Shown here: positions 43,770 through 52,238 of the stretch, piece after piece
Position numbering within the stretch: the stretch's first letter is position 1
How the letters are laid out: every line of letters starts with the position of its first letter
Source: Dechloromonas sp. Dech2017
GTDB lineage: Bacteria > Pseudomonadota > Gammaproteobacteria > Burkholderiales > Rhodocyclaceae
Length of the DNA: 64,000 nucleotides
Reading direction: 5' to 3'
Assembly (NCBI GenBank): GCA_009469585.1
Contig: SSXW01000015.1
Coordinates: 1 to 64,000 of the forward strand
Notes under the pieces: generated by a model
What the model saw: the letters and a program-made list of their open reading frames with translations, nothing else
What the model was told of the DNA's origin: nothing
The model's database searches: none
Program-made: the position numbers and the translations under genes

Positions 43770-45221
43770 TCAGCCGAGATCGACCGGCACGAACAGCCGC
43801 GAATCGCCGCGTTCGACCAGGATGGCCGCCTTCTTGCCGGATTTGGCGATGGCACCGCGCAACTGCTCGACGTCGGCGATCGCCTGGCCATTGACCGAGA
43901 GAATGACGTCGCCGGGCTGGATGCCGGCCCGGGCAGCGGCTCCGCCGCTCTGTTCGACAATGACGCCGGCCTTGAGGTCAGCCTGCCGGCGCTCGTCGGG
44001 GGTCAGCGGGCGTACCGTGACGCCGAGCCGGCCCTGGTCGGCGGCCGGGTTGTCGGCGACGGCGACCTTTTCCTCGGCGAAGCTGCCCACCTTGACCTCG
44101 ATGCTGCGTGTGGCGCCGCGCCGCCAGACGTCGAGGCGCGCCGTTTCGCCAGGGGTCATGGTGGCGACGGCGGCCGGCAGTTCGCCGGTGTTGGCGATGG
44201 CCTTGCCATTCAGGCCGAGAATGACGTCGCCCGGCTCGAGTCCGGCCTTGGCTGCCGGGCCGCCTTTTTCAACCGATGAGACGAGGGCGCCGGCCGGCTT
44301 GGCCAGCCCGAAGGATTCGGCCAGCGCCTGGTTGACGTCCTGGATGACGACGCCAAGCTTGCCGCGCTGGACCTTGCCGTTGGTGACGATCTGCTTCTCA
44401 ACGTTCATCGCCACCTCGATCGGGATGGCGAAGGAAAGCCCCTGGTAGCCGCCGCTGCGCGAGTAGATCTGCGAGTTGATGCCGATCACCTCGCCGTTCA
44501 TGTTGAACAGCGGGCCGCCCGAGTTGCCAGGATTGACCGCGACGTCGGTCTGGATGAAAGGCACGTAGCTGCCATCGGGCAGGTTACGCGACTTGGCCGA
44601 GACGATGCCGGCGCTGGCGCTGCTCTCGAAACCGAAGGGCGAGCCGATGGCCAGCACCCATTCGCCGACCGCCGTCTGCGCCGACGAGCCGATCCTGACC
44701 GTCGGCAGGTTCCGGGCATCGATCTTGAGCACGGCGACGTCGCTGGCCTTGTCCAGACCGAGCACCTTGGCCTTGTATTCGCGCTTGTCGTTGAGCTTGA
44801 CGGTGACTTCCTCAGCGCCATCGACGACGTGGGCATTGGTCAGCACCGTGCCGTCGGCGCTGACGATGAAGCCCGAGCCCTGGCCTTGCAGCGGCGTGTT
44901 GTCGCGCGGCATCTGGCCGCGGAAGCGGCGGAAGAACTGGTAGAAAGGATCGTTCGGGTCCATCTGCGGCAGGTCGGGCTGATTGGCCGTCCGCCGGTTG
45001 GCGGTGACGCTGATATTGACCACGGCCGGCGCGTTGCCGGCGACGATGCTGCGCATGTCGGGCAGGCCGGCCGGGGCGACCACCGCGGCTGGCGTCGCCA
45101 CTGCGGCGGGAGCGGCATGGGCCGTTGACAGGGCGGGTATCTGGCCGAGCGAATAGGCGCCGCCCAGCGCAGCGGCGATGGTCATGGCGGCTACCGTCAT
45201 TTTCAGGGGTTTTCTTGTCAT
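43770..45221 (-). CDS. Do-family (DegQ/DegP-type) periplasmic serine protease
   Basis: 483 residues with a signal peptide (MTRKPLKMTVAAMTIAAALG, cleavage after AHA near residue 36). Trypsin-like domain: catalytic His in LTNAHVV (H131), Asp in KASDVAVLKI, and Ser in NPGNSGGPLF. Two PDZ domains follow (GKLGVVIQDVNQALAESFGL and GRLGVTVRPLTPDERRQADL). It degrades or refolds misfolded periplasmic proteins. Length fits the MucD/DegP group. It is divergent from the hybrid kinase, with 270 bases between that also contain a dispersed-repeat copy. Confidence 0.93.
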   Translation of the reverse strand: MTRKPLKMTVAAMTIAAALGGAYSLGQIPALSTAHAAPAAVATPAAVVAPAGLPDMRSIVAGNAPAVVNISVTANRRTANQPDLPQMDPNDPFYQFFRRFRGQMPRDNTPLQGQGSGFIVSADGTVLTNAHVVDGAEEVTVKLNDKREYKAKVLGLDKASDVAVLKIDARNLPTVRIGSSAQTAVGEWVLAIGSPFGFESSASAGIVSAKSRNLPDGSYVPFIQTDVAVNPGNSGGPLFNMNGEVIGINSQIYSRSGGYQGLSFAIPIEVAMNVEKQIVTNGKVQRGKLGVVIQDVNQALAESFGLAKPAGALVSSVEKGGPAAKAGLEPGDVILGLNGKAIANTGELPAAVATMTPGETARLDVWRRGATRSIEVKVGSFAEEKVAVADNPAADQGRLGVTVRPLTPDERRQADLKAGVIVEQSGGAAARAGIQPGDVILSVNGQAIADVEQLRGAIAKSGKKAAILVERGDSRLFVPVDLG

Positions 45222-45351
45222 GGTGACCTCTTGGCAAGTGGAATGACTCTCGGCGACAATGGCCGGAGGTTCATAGTTTCCCGACCGATCGGCGCGCGTG
45301 CAGTACGCTTTGTGCGACGATTTGTATCAATATTTGTCTGCCGTCGCCGAT

Positions 45352-45392
45352 TGCCGCGGTCGACGGCAAAAATCGGGCAAAATGCAAATGCC
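45352..45392 (+). repeat. Dispersed repeat, copy 5
   Basis: TGCCGCGGTCGACGGCAAAA then ATCGGGCAAAATGCAAATGCC. It lies in the divergent gap between the DegQ-type gene and the hybrid kinase, about 100 bases ahead of the kinase start. Confidence 0.7.
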
Positions 45393-45491
45393 GGTCGGGC
45401 TCACCTGCACGCCATTGGTGCAAATGTTATTGTTCGGTGTGTTCAGCCTGGATTCATGGCAAGACATTTCCCTCCACGGTGGCACCTTCGC

Positions 45492-48400
45492 ATGAACAAG
45501 CCATTCTTCCCGCGCACCCTCAAATCGCGGGTAACCCTGCTGACCCTGGTCATTTTCGTCGCCGGCATGTGGTTGCTGGCCTTCTACGCCAGCCGCGCCT
45601 TGCGCGCCGACATGGAGCACCTGCTCGGCGAGCACCAGTATTCGACGCTTTCCTTCATCACCGCCGAGGTCAATCAGAACCTGCTCAGCCGCATCGAGGC
45701 GCTGGAACTGGTGGCATCGCGGGTCAGGCCGGAAATGCTCGCCAACCGCCGGGCCTTGCAGGATTTCCTGGGTGACCGGGTGGTGCTCGCCGGATTGTTC
45801 AACGGCGGCGTCGTCATCGTCGATGCCGGCGGCAAGGCGGTGGCCGACTCCCGGCCGGCCCCGGGGCGGATCGGCGAGAGTTTCGCCAGCGACGATTCGG
45901 TGGCCCGGGTGTTGGCCACGGGAAAATCGACAGTCGGCCTGCCGGCCTTCGCCAACAAGGAGGCGCCGGGCTTCGGCATCAGCGCCGTCATCCGCGACGC
46001 CAAGGGCGAGACGCTAGGCGCCATCGCCGGCTTTACCGATCTCGGCCGGGCGAATTTCCTCGATCAGTTCACTAGCAACCGCTTCGGCCGCACGGGCGGT
46101 TACTTTGTCGTCGAGCCGACCGAGCGCCTGGTCATCGCGTCCACCAATCCCGCCCATTTGATGCAGAAGGTGGTCGGGCCCGGCATCATCCCGGAAATCG
46201 ACCGGATAGCAGCCGGATTCGAGGGCACGCAAGTCTTCGTCAACCAGTTCGGCATCGAGGTCATCAACTCATCGCAGCACGTTCGCGTCGCCCGTTGGGT
46301 GGTTTCTTCCACCATGCCGGTCAGCGAGGCCTTCGCCCCGATCCGGGCGATGGAGCAGCGCATGCTGCTGGCCACGCTGGCCCTCAGCCTGCTGGCCGCC
46401 ATGGCCACCTGGTGGATACTCCGCCGCCAGCTGGCGCCGCTGTCCAATGCTGCCAGCACGCTGGCCCGCTACACCCGGGCCAACCAGACGCCGCCGGCCC
46501 TGCCGGTCCTGCGCAACGACGAGATCGGCGAACTGATCGGCGGCTTCAACCTCTTGGTCGACATGCTCAAGGCCCGCGAAGAGGCGTTGAAGTCCAGCGA
46601 GCGGCGTTTTCAACTGGCCATCGACGGCGCCGACCAGGGCATCTGGGACATGGATCTGCTGACCGGCCACAATTACCACTCGCCCCGGATGAGCGCCATG
46701 CTCGGCTACACCCCGGGCGAGTTGCCGGCCAGTCGCGAGGCCTGGGATGCCATCCTGCATCCCGACGATGTCGCCGAGGTCTGGGCCAAGGTCCGGGAGC
46801 AGGTTGCCGGGGCCAGCCAGCCCTACGAAAGCATTTTCCGGGCGCGCTGCAAATCCGGCGGCTGGCGCTGGATCCTCAGCCGCGGGCGGGCCAGTTTCGA
46901 TGCCGCCGGCAAGGCCGTCCGGCTGACCGGCACGCATACCGACATCACCGCCCGCATCCAGTCCGAGCGGCTTGAGCAGTTCCGTAGCCAGGTGCTGGAG
47001 TTGCTCACCCGGGAATGTTCGCTGGCCGACATCCTGCTCGCCATCGTGCACGGCGTCGAGCGCCTGCATCCGGAGATGCTGTGCAGCATCCTGCTCGTCG
47101 ACGCCGAAGGCAAGCAGCTCGGGCTGGGCGTCGCCCCCAGCCTGCCGGATTTCTTCAACCAGGGGATCGATCCGGTCGCCATCGGGCCCGGCGTCGGCAG
47201 TTGCGGCGCGGCGGCCCACTCGGGCCAGCGGGTCATCGTCGATGACATCCAGGCCAGCCCCAACTGGCAACGTGCCTGGGATCTGGCGGCCCTCGCCGGG
47301 CTCGCCGCCTGCTGGTCGCAGCCCATCGTCGGCGCCGCCGGGCAGGTGCTAGGCACCTTCGCCATCTATCACCGCCAGGTGCATGCGCCGGACGCCGCCG
47401 ACATCGCGCTGATCGAAGGCCTGGCCCGCCTGGCCAGCATCGCCATCGAGCGGGTGCGGGCGACCGGCGAACTGGCCCAGTACCGGCATCATCTGGAAGA
47501 ACTGGTCGACTCGCGCACCGCGGAGCTGTTAGTCGCCAAGGATGCAGCCGAAGCGGCCAACCGGGCGAAAAGTACCTTCCTGGCCAACATGAGCCACGAA
47601 TTGCGCACGCCGATGAACGCCATCATCGGCCTGACCAGCCTGCTCGAACGCAACTGCAACGATCCGGTGCAGCACGACAAGCTGAGCAAGATCTCGCGGG
47701 CTGCCTGGCATTTGCTGCAATTGCTCAACGAAATCCTCGACCTGTCGAAAATCGATGCCGAGCGCATGACGCTGGACGACCGGCCGTTTTCCATCGCCGC
47801 GCTGCAGGGCGACCTCGATGCCCTGATCGGCGACCGCCTGCAGGGCAAGGCCGTGCAGCTGCAGTACGCGCTCGACCCGCAGTTGCAATCACTGACCCTG
47901 CTCGGCGATCCGCTGCGCCTGCAACAGGTGCTGCTCAACCTGCTCGGCAATTCGATCAAGTTCACCGAGCGGGGCACGGTGTCGCTGAGCGTTTCGGTGC
48001 TCGGCGATACGGCCGACAGCATCCGCCTCGAATTCGTCGTCGCCGACACCGGCATCGGCATGTCGGCGCAGGAGATCGGCCAGGTCTTCCAGCCTTTCGT
48101 CCAGGCCGACGGATCGACCACCCGGAAATACGGCGGCACCGGCCTCGGCCTGACCATCTGCCAGAAGCTGGTTGGCCTGATGGGCGGCGAAATCGTGGTC
48201 AGCAGCACACCCGGCGTCGGCAGCCGCTTTTCCTTCGCGCTCGATTTCCGCAAGGCTCCGGCCATGCCGCAAGAGGCCGGTAGCGCCGCGGCCGGCGAGG
48301 CGGCGGGAGCCGAGCAGCAGTTGCGCAGCCGGCATCCCGGGGCCCGCATCCTGCTTGTCGAGGATGAATGGATCAACCAGGAAGTCGGCAAGGCGCTGCT

Positions 48401-48728
48401 CGAGGATGTGCTCGGCTACGCCGTCGACCTCGCCGGCGACGGCCACGAAGCCTTCGCCAAGGTCCGGGACGGCCATTACGACGCGGTGCTGATGGACATG
48501 CAGATGCCGGTCATGGACGGCCTCGAGGCGACCCCCTGCATCCGCCGGCTGGCCGACTGCCGGCAACTGCCGATCATCGCCATGACCGCCAACACCTTCG
48601 CCAGCGACGTGGCGCAGTGCGCCGAGGCGGGAATGAACGATTTCATCGCCAAGCCGGTAGACCCCGAGGTGCTTTTTGCCACCCTGCTCAAGTGGCTGGA
48701 CAGGCCGCGCCAGGACGCGATGGAGTAA
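45492..48728 (+). CDS. Hybrid sensor histidine kinase with Cache, PAS, GAF and receiver domains
   Basis: 1078 residues from the ATG at 45492; the frame is open upstream but the membrane helix starts here. Order: helix about 12-32, a periplasmic double-Cache-like domain to about 290 (SFASDDSVARVLATGKSTVG, GFGISAVIRDAKG), helix about 295-315, HAMP, PAS with PAC (FQLAIDGADQGIWDMDLL, GTHTDITARIQ), GAF (about 500-650), HisKA with FLANMSHELRTPMNAI (H702), HATPase with GGTGLGLTICQKL, and a C-terminal receiver with VLMDMQMPVMDG (D1002). It probably senses a small periplasmic ligand and relays phosphate onward. No partner Hpt or regulator gene is adjacent. Upstream start choice is not supported by a strong ribosome site. 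Confidence 0.9.
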   Translation: MNKPFFPRTLKSRVTLLTLVIFVAGMWLLAFYASRALRADMEHLLGEHQYSTLSFITAEVNQNLLSRIEALELVASRVRPEMLANRRALQDFLGDRVVLAGLFNGGVVIVDAGGKAVADSRPAPGRIGESFASDDSVARVLATGKSTVGLPAFANKEAPGFGISAVIRDAKGETLGAIAGFTDLGRANFLDQFTSNRFGRTGGYFVVEPTERLVIASTNPAHLMQKVVGPGIIPEIDRIAAGFEGTQVFVNQFGIEVINSSQHVRVARWVVSSTMPVSEAFAPIRAMEQRMLLATLALSLLAAMATWWILRRQLAPLSNAASTLARYTRANQTPPALPVLRNDEIGELIGGFNLLVDMLKAREEALKSSERRFQLAIDGADQGIWDMDLLTGHNYHSPRMSAMLGYTPGELPASREAWDAILHPDDVAEVWAKVREQVAGASQPYESIFRARCKSGGWRWILSRGRASFDAAGKAVRLTGTHTDITARIQSERLEQFRSQVLELLTRECSLADILLAIVHGVERLHPEMLCSILLVDAEGKQLGLGVAPSLPDFFNQGIDPVAIGPGVGSCGAAAHSGQRVIVDDIQASPNWQRAWDLAALAGLAACWSQPIVGAAGQVLGTFAIYHRQVHAPDAADIALIEGLARLASIAIERVRATGELAQYRHHLEELVDSRTAELLVAKDAAEAANRAKSTFLANMSHELRTPMNAIIGLTSLLERNCNDPVQHDKLSKISRAAWHLLQLLNEILDLSKIDAERMTLDDRPFSIAALQGDLDALIGDRLQGKAVQLQYALDPQLQSLTLLGDPLRLQQVLLNLLGNSIKFTERGTVSLSVSVLGDTADSIRLEFVVADTGIGMSAQEIGQVFQPFVQADGSTTRKYGGTGLGLTICQKLVGLMGGEIVVSSTPGVGSRFSFALDFRKAPAMPQEAGSAAAGEAAGAEQQLRSRHPGARILLVEDEWINQEVGKALLEDVLGYAVDLAGDGHEAFAKVRDGHYDAVLMDMQMPVMDGLEATPCIRRLADCRQLPIIAMTANTFASDVAQCAEAGMNDFIAKPVDPEVLFATLLKWLDRPRQDAME

Positions 48729-48740
48729 GAAGCGGCTGCC

Positions 48741-49097
48741 TCAGAGCAGTTCGGTATCGTCGTCGGCGTAGGCCGGCGCGCAGCAGCACAGGATGCGCAG
48801 GGTTTCCTGGCCGGTGTTGCTGATGCAATGCGGCGTGCCGGGGCGGATCAGGACGCTGTCGCCGACGCCCACCGCAAAGCTGTCGTCGCCCAGCCGCATC
48901 AGGCCCTGGCCGTGGGTGACGTGGTAGATCTCCTCGCTCCGCCGGTGGCGGTGCAGCAGCGTCGTCGTGCCGGGCGGGATGCGGGCCTCGGCCAGGCTCT
49001 GGTTAACCGACTGGCCGTGATCGGGGTGGAGCAGCTCGCGGATGGTAGACGCGTCGCGGGTCAGGTAGGGCTCGACCGCGTCGATCGCCGTCTTCAT
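48741..49097 (-). CDS. Cupin domain-containing protein
   Basis: 118 residues. The conserved cupin motif 1, TLLHRHRRSEEIYHVTHGQG (two His, Glu), and motif 2, VLIRPGTPHCISNTG (His), are present, so a metal ion is probably bound. The C-terminus has ILCCCAPAYADDDTE with three adjacent cysteines, which is unusual. Such single cupins are often sugar isomerases, dioxygenases or regulators; no specific role can be read. It starts two bases before the end of creA, in the same direction, as a likely operon. Confidence 0.85.
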   Translation of the reverse strand: MKTAIDAVEPYLTRDASTIRELLHPDHGQSVNQSLAEARIPPGTTTLLHRHRRSEEIYHVTHGQGLMRLGDDSFAVGVGDSVLIRPGTPHCISNTGQETLRILCCCAPAYADDDTELL

Positions 49098-49098
49098 G

Positions 49099-49566
49099 CT
49101 AGTTGCCTCCCCAGGGCTGGATGGGCACCGTCGAGATGGCATTGGCCGGGGCGCCCTCGATGATCTTGCGGCTGATCGCCAGGTAGACCAGCACGTTGCG
49201 CTTGCGGTCGTAGAAGCGGTGGATCTTGGTTTCCTTGAAGAGCAGCGAGGTGTCTTCGGAAAAGACCACTTCGTCGTCGGCCAGCTTGGCCGGCAGGGTG
49301 ATCGGGCCGATCTGGCGGCAGGCCAGCGAGAACTGCGAGGGATCTTCGGCCAGGCCGAAGCTGCCCTTGATGCCGCCGGTCCTCGCCTGGCTGACGTGGC
49401 AGGTGACGCCGGGGATTTTCGGGTCGTCGTAGGCATTGACGCAGACCCGGTGGTTGGCGCCGATCAGCTTCCAGGTGGTGGTGGCGCATTGGATTTCTTC
49501 GGCGGTGACGCTTGCACTGGCCGTCAGGGCCAGGGCGAGCAGGGAGAGCGAACGGAAGTGGGGCAT
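49099..49566 (-). CDS. creA: CreA family periplasmic protein
   Basis: 155 residues with a signal peptide (about 22 residues, ending SVTA). The body matches CreA: TWKLIGANHRVCVNAYDDPK, VTCHVSQARTGGIKGSFGLAEDPS, RFYDRKRNVLVYLAISRKIIEG and the end NAISTVPIQPWGGN. CreA is the conserved first gene of the enterobacterial cre locus, but its function is unknown and the creBCD genes are absent here. Four cysteines may form disulfides. It is followed by the cupin gene with a one-base gap. Confidence 0.92.
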   Translation of the reverse strand: MPHFRSLSLLALALTASASVTAEEIQCATTTWKLIGANHRVCVNAYDDPKIPGVTCHVSQARTGGIKGSFGLAEDPSQFSLACRQIGPITLPAKLADDEVVFSEDTSLLFKETKIHRFYDRKRNVLVYLAISRKIIEGAPANAISTVPIQPWGGN

Positions 49567-49586
49567 GGATTTTTCCCGGGTGATGA

Positions 49587-50681
49587 TCAGGGGGCAGCGG
49601 CGAGCTGCCGGATAAATTCTGAACCGGCCCGGCGCCCTTCGGCAAGCAGGGTGTCGATGAAGGCCGGGCTGCGGTCAAGCTTGGACGGGTAGTCGAGGTC
49701 GAGGCCGAGCCGGATGTAGCGGATGGTCACCGGCTTGAAATGCTCGGCGCTCAGCCAGCCCTTGGCCAGCCAGGCGTTGGCCTGCTCGATGAAGAACAGT
49801 TCCTGGCGCAGCGACAGGTTGCCGGCCAGTTCGTTGCGGCGGTCGGCGATGTCGCTGGTACTGCGCGGTTCGTCGGCGCGCCGGTCGGGATTGATCTGGA
49901 TGACCCAGATTTCGTCGGGCTTGGCGTCGCGCTCGGCCACGTCGGAAAGAAAACCGCGCACCGGCGGGTTCTGCGAGAACAGGCCATCCCAGTAGCGGCC
50001 GTTGCCGACCGGGACGGCGCGAAAGAGCTCGGGAATCGCCGCCGAGGCAAGCAGGGCGTCGACGCCGATGCGCTTTTGCGGGCTGGCATGGTGTGAATGG
50101 AAAACCTCGAACTGGCCGGACAGCACGTCGACCGCGCCGACCAGCAGGCGCGGCGAGGCGGGCTTGACCAGCGCCGGCAGGCGGGCGAATTCGACATGGC
50201 GGGCGATCACCTCGGCGAGGTATTTCTGGCCGGTGGGCGGCAGTTGGTAGGGGCTGATTTCGGGCAGCGCCAGCCAGGCCGAACTGCGCTGCAGCCAGAC
50301 CAGGAACTGGTTGCTGACGGCGTCGGGCAACTGCTGCGCCGCCATCTCCTGCCAGAAGGATTCGAGCAGCGTGGCGCCCAGCGCCGGTTTGTCCTGGAGC
50401 AGGCCGAACCAGGCCACCGCCGCGCACAGGGCGCCGCCCGAGGTGCCGGACAGCCCGCTAACCCGGTGGTGCTGCGGGTCGATGCCGCCGAGCAGGGCCT
50501 GCAGCACGCCGCCGGTGAAGGCGGTGTGGCTGCCGCCGCCCTGGCAGGCGATGGCGACGGTGCGCGGGTTGGCGGGCGGGGCGCCGGCACCTGCCTGGCC
50601 GGCTTTGCGGTGGGGCGATGGCTTGGCCGTCGAGCGGCGGGTCGGTGGGCTTTTTTGCGGATTTTTGGGCGGGTGAGTCAT
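49587..50681 (-). CDS. Patatin-like phospholipase family protein
   Basis: 364 residues from the ATG at 50681. After a basic, Pro-rich N-terminus (about 40 residues) the patatin fold begins: oxyanion loop ACQGGGSHTAFTGGVLQAL, nucleophile elbow GLSGTSGGALC (S81), and the catalytic Asp in GRYWDGLFSQNPPV. The Ser-Asp dyad should cleave acyl esters of phospholipids. No signal peptide is evident, though the basic N-terminus may associate with membranes. It is the third gene after the exonuclease gene on this strand, 77 bases downstream of it. Confidence 0.88.
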   Translation of the reverse strand: MTHPPKNPQKSPPTRRSTAKPSPHRKAGQAGAGAPPANPRTVAIACQGGGSHTAFTGGVLQALLGGIDPQHHRVSGLSGTSGGALCAAVAWFGLLQDKPALGATLLESFWQEMAAQQLPDAVSNQFLVWLQRSSAWLALPEISPYQLPPTGQKYLAEVIARHVEFARLPALVKPASPRLLVGAVDVLSGQFEVFHSHHASPQKRIGVDALLASAAIPELFRAVPVGNGRYWDGLFSQNPPVRGFLSDVAERDAKPDEIWVIQINPDRRADEPRSTSDIADRRNELAGNLSLRQELFFIEQANAWLAKGWLSAEHFKPVTIRYIRLGLDLDYPSKLDRSPAFIDTLLAEGRRAGSEFIRQLAAAP

Positions 50682-50758
50682 GGTGAATTTCCGGGTTCGG
50701 GCAAGTGCCCAGTTTGCCACGATTTCCGTCCGGGTGATGACGTTGGCAAGCCGCTGCC

Positions 50759-52120
50759 TCAGCCGAGCGGCACCATGCGGCCGACGTGCTTGGCGAGCAG
50801 CCGGTAGGCGTCGCGGTCGAAAGGCGGCTGGGCGGCTTCGCGCAGGGCCTGCAGTTCCTCGTCGGAACGGGCCGTGCCGAGGTAGCGCCAGGCGTCGATC
50901 AGGTGGGCTTCGTCGCGCTCGCGGATCAGGGCTGGGCCGGCAAAGGGCCAGGCCACCAGCTTTTGCGCGGCGAACGCCGTCATCAACCGCGTGGTGTGCC
51001 GGGCCAGCGTCTCGCGGCCGATGCAGGCGCCCTTGCAGCGCTTGACCTGGTAGCCGAAGCAGGGCTTGCCGGGGCTGGCTTTCTCGAGGCCGGTCAGGAT
51101 GTCGCACAGGTGGTAGGACTGGGCCAGGGCGCGCAGCACCTCGTTGGCTTCGCGGGCATGCTTGAACAGCCCGTAGCAGGAGGTCCGCAGGCCGAAATCG
51201 ACTTCGCTGGCCAGGACCAGCTGCGGCCGCAGCCAGCCTTCGCCCTCGTCGACCAGGGTCCAGGTGCACAACTCGTCGTTGCGCCGCAGCTGCCGGTTGT
51301 GCACCGGCTGCAGCGCCTTGACCAGGGCCGATTCCTTGAGCAGGGCGCCGATCTCGCCGGCCGTCTCGATCCAGTCGATGCGCCTGACCTGCAGGGCCAG
51401 CGCCATCTCATTGGCCGAGGCGTGGTCGCCGGCGAAGTGGGACAGCACGCGCTGGCGGATGTCCTTGGCCTTGCCGATGTAGAGCGGCAGCGCATTTTCG
51501 CCGTAGAACAGGTACACGCCGGGGCCGTCGGGCAGGTCGTCGACCAGGCCGGGATCGAGCTGCGGCGGCAGGCTGGGGTTGGCGTTCTGCGCTTTCAGCG
51601 CCGCCTCGATTTCGTCATCGCTGCGGTCGACGCGGATTTTTTGCCAAAATTGAAAGATCAGCTGGGCGTCGGCCAGCGCCCGGTGGCGGGCTTCGGCCTG
51701 CAGGCCGTGGCGCTCGATCAGGCTGTCCAGGTTGTGGCGGCGATGCTCGGGGAAGAGGGCGCGCGACAGCTTGACGGTGCACAGAACCGGGGCGCGGAAG
51801 GTGGTGCCCAGGCGCTTGAATTCGTTTTTCAGGAAACCGTAGTCGAAGCGCGCGTTGTGGGCGATGAACAGCCGGCCTTCGAGGCGTTTCATGGCCTCGC
51901 CGGCGACTTCGGCAAACGACGGGGCGTCGGCCACCATGGCGTTGCTGATGCCGGTCAGCTGCTCGATGAAGGGCGGGATGCGGGTGCCGGGATTGACCAG
52001 CTGCTGCCATTCGCGCACCGAGCCGTCGGCATCGACCTCGACGATGCCGATTTCGGTGATGCGGTCGGCGGTGGCGGTGGCACCGGTGGTTTCCAGGTCG
52101 ACGAAGGCGAGGGGGCGCAT
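50759..52120 (-). CDS. 3'-5' exonuclease fused to a GIY-YIG nuclease domain
   Basis: 453 residues. Residues 1-155 are a DnaQ-type DEDDh exonuclease: FVDLETTG (D8, E10), HNARFDYGF (D93) and HRALADAQL (H146, D151). Residues from about 198 are a UvrC-like GIY-YIG domain: GPGVYLFYGENALPLYIGKA, continuing to an EALVKALQPVHNRQL-type block and a Cys cluster (CFGYQVKRCKGACIG). This architecture occurs in bacteria as a Cho/UvrC-like repair nuclease. The linker residues 155-167 (FQFWQKIRVDRSD region) coincide with a copy of the dispersed repeat on the opposite strand. Confidence 0.88.
   Translation of the reverse strand: MRPLAFVDLETTGATATADRITEIGIVEVDADGSVREWQQLVNPGTRIPPFIEQLTGISNAMVADAPSFAEVAGEAMKRLEGRLFIAHNARFDYGFLKNEFKRLGTTFRAPVLCTVKLSRALFPEHRRHNLDSLIERHGLQAEARHRALADAQLIFQFWQKIRVDRSDDEIEAALKAQNANPSLPPQLDPGLVDDLPDGPGVYLFYGENALPLYIGKAKDIRQRVLSHFAGDHASANEMALALQVRRIDWIETAGEIGALLKESALVKALQPVHNRQLRRNDELCTWTLVDEGEGWLRPQLVLASEVDFGLRTSCYGLFKHAREANEVLRALAQSYHLCDILTGLEKASPGKPCFGYQVKRCKGACIGRETLARHTTRLMTAFAAQKLVAWPFAGPALIRERDEAHLIDAWRYLGTARSDEELQALREAAQPPFDRDAYRLLAKHVGRMVPLG
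51620..51657 (+). repeat. Dispersed repeat, copy in the exonuclease/GIY-YIG linker
   Basis: GCTGCGGTCGACGCGGATTT then TTTGCCAAAATTGAAAGA, antisense to the gene. It falls exactly between the two catalytic domains. Confidence 0.65.
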
Positions 52121-52238
52121 GGGGCGATTTTCTCACGAGCCGGCATGCCGCGACAGATCGGCCGGGTGACGCAGGCGCAATCGGAGGGCAGGACCCGGGT
52201 TATCCTTGCCGCCCCCAATCAAAAAAAGAGAATTCCCC

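Noticed and set aside
45222-45300. Possible sigma-E-like promoter ahead of the DegQ-type gene (GAACCT, 16-17 bases, GAGTCA)
   Set aside because: The -10 part does not match well and no second element supports it.
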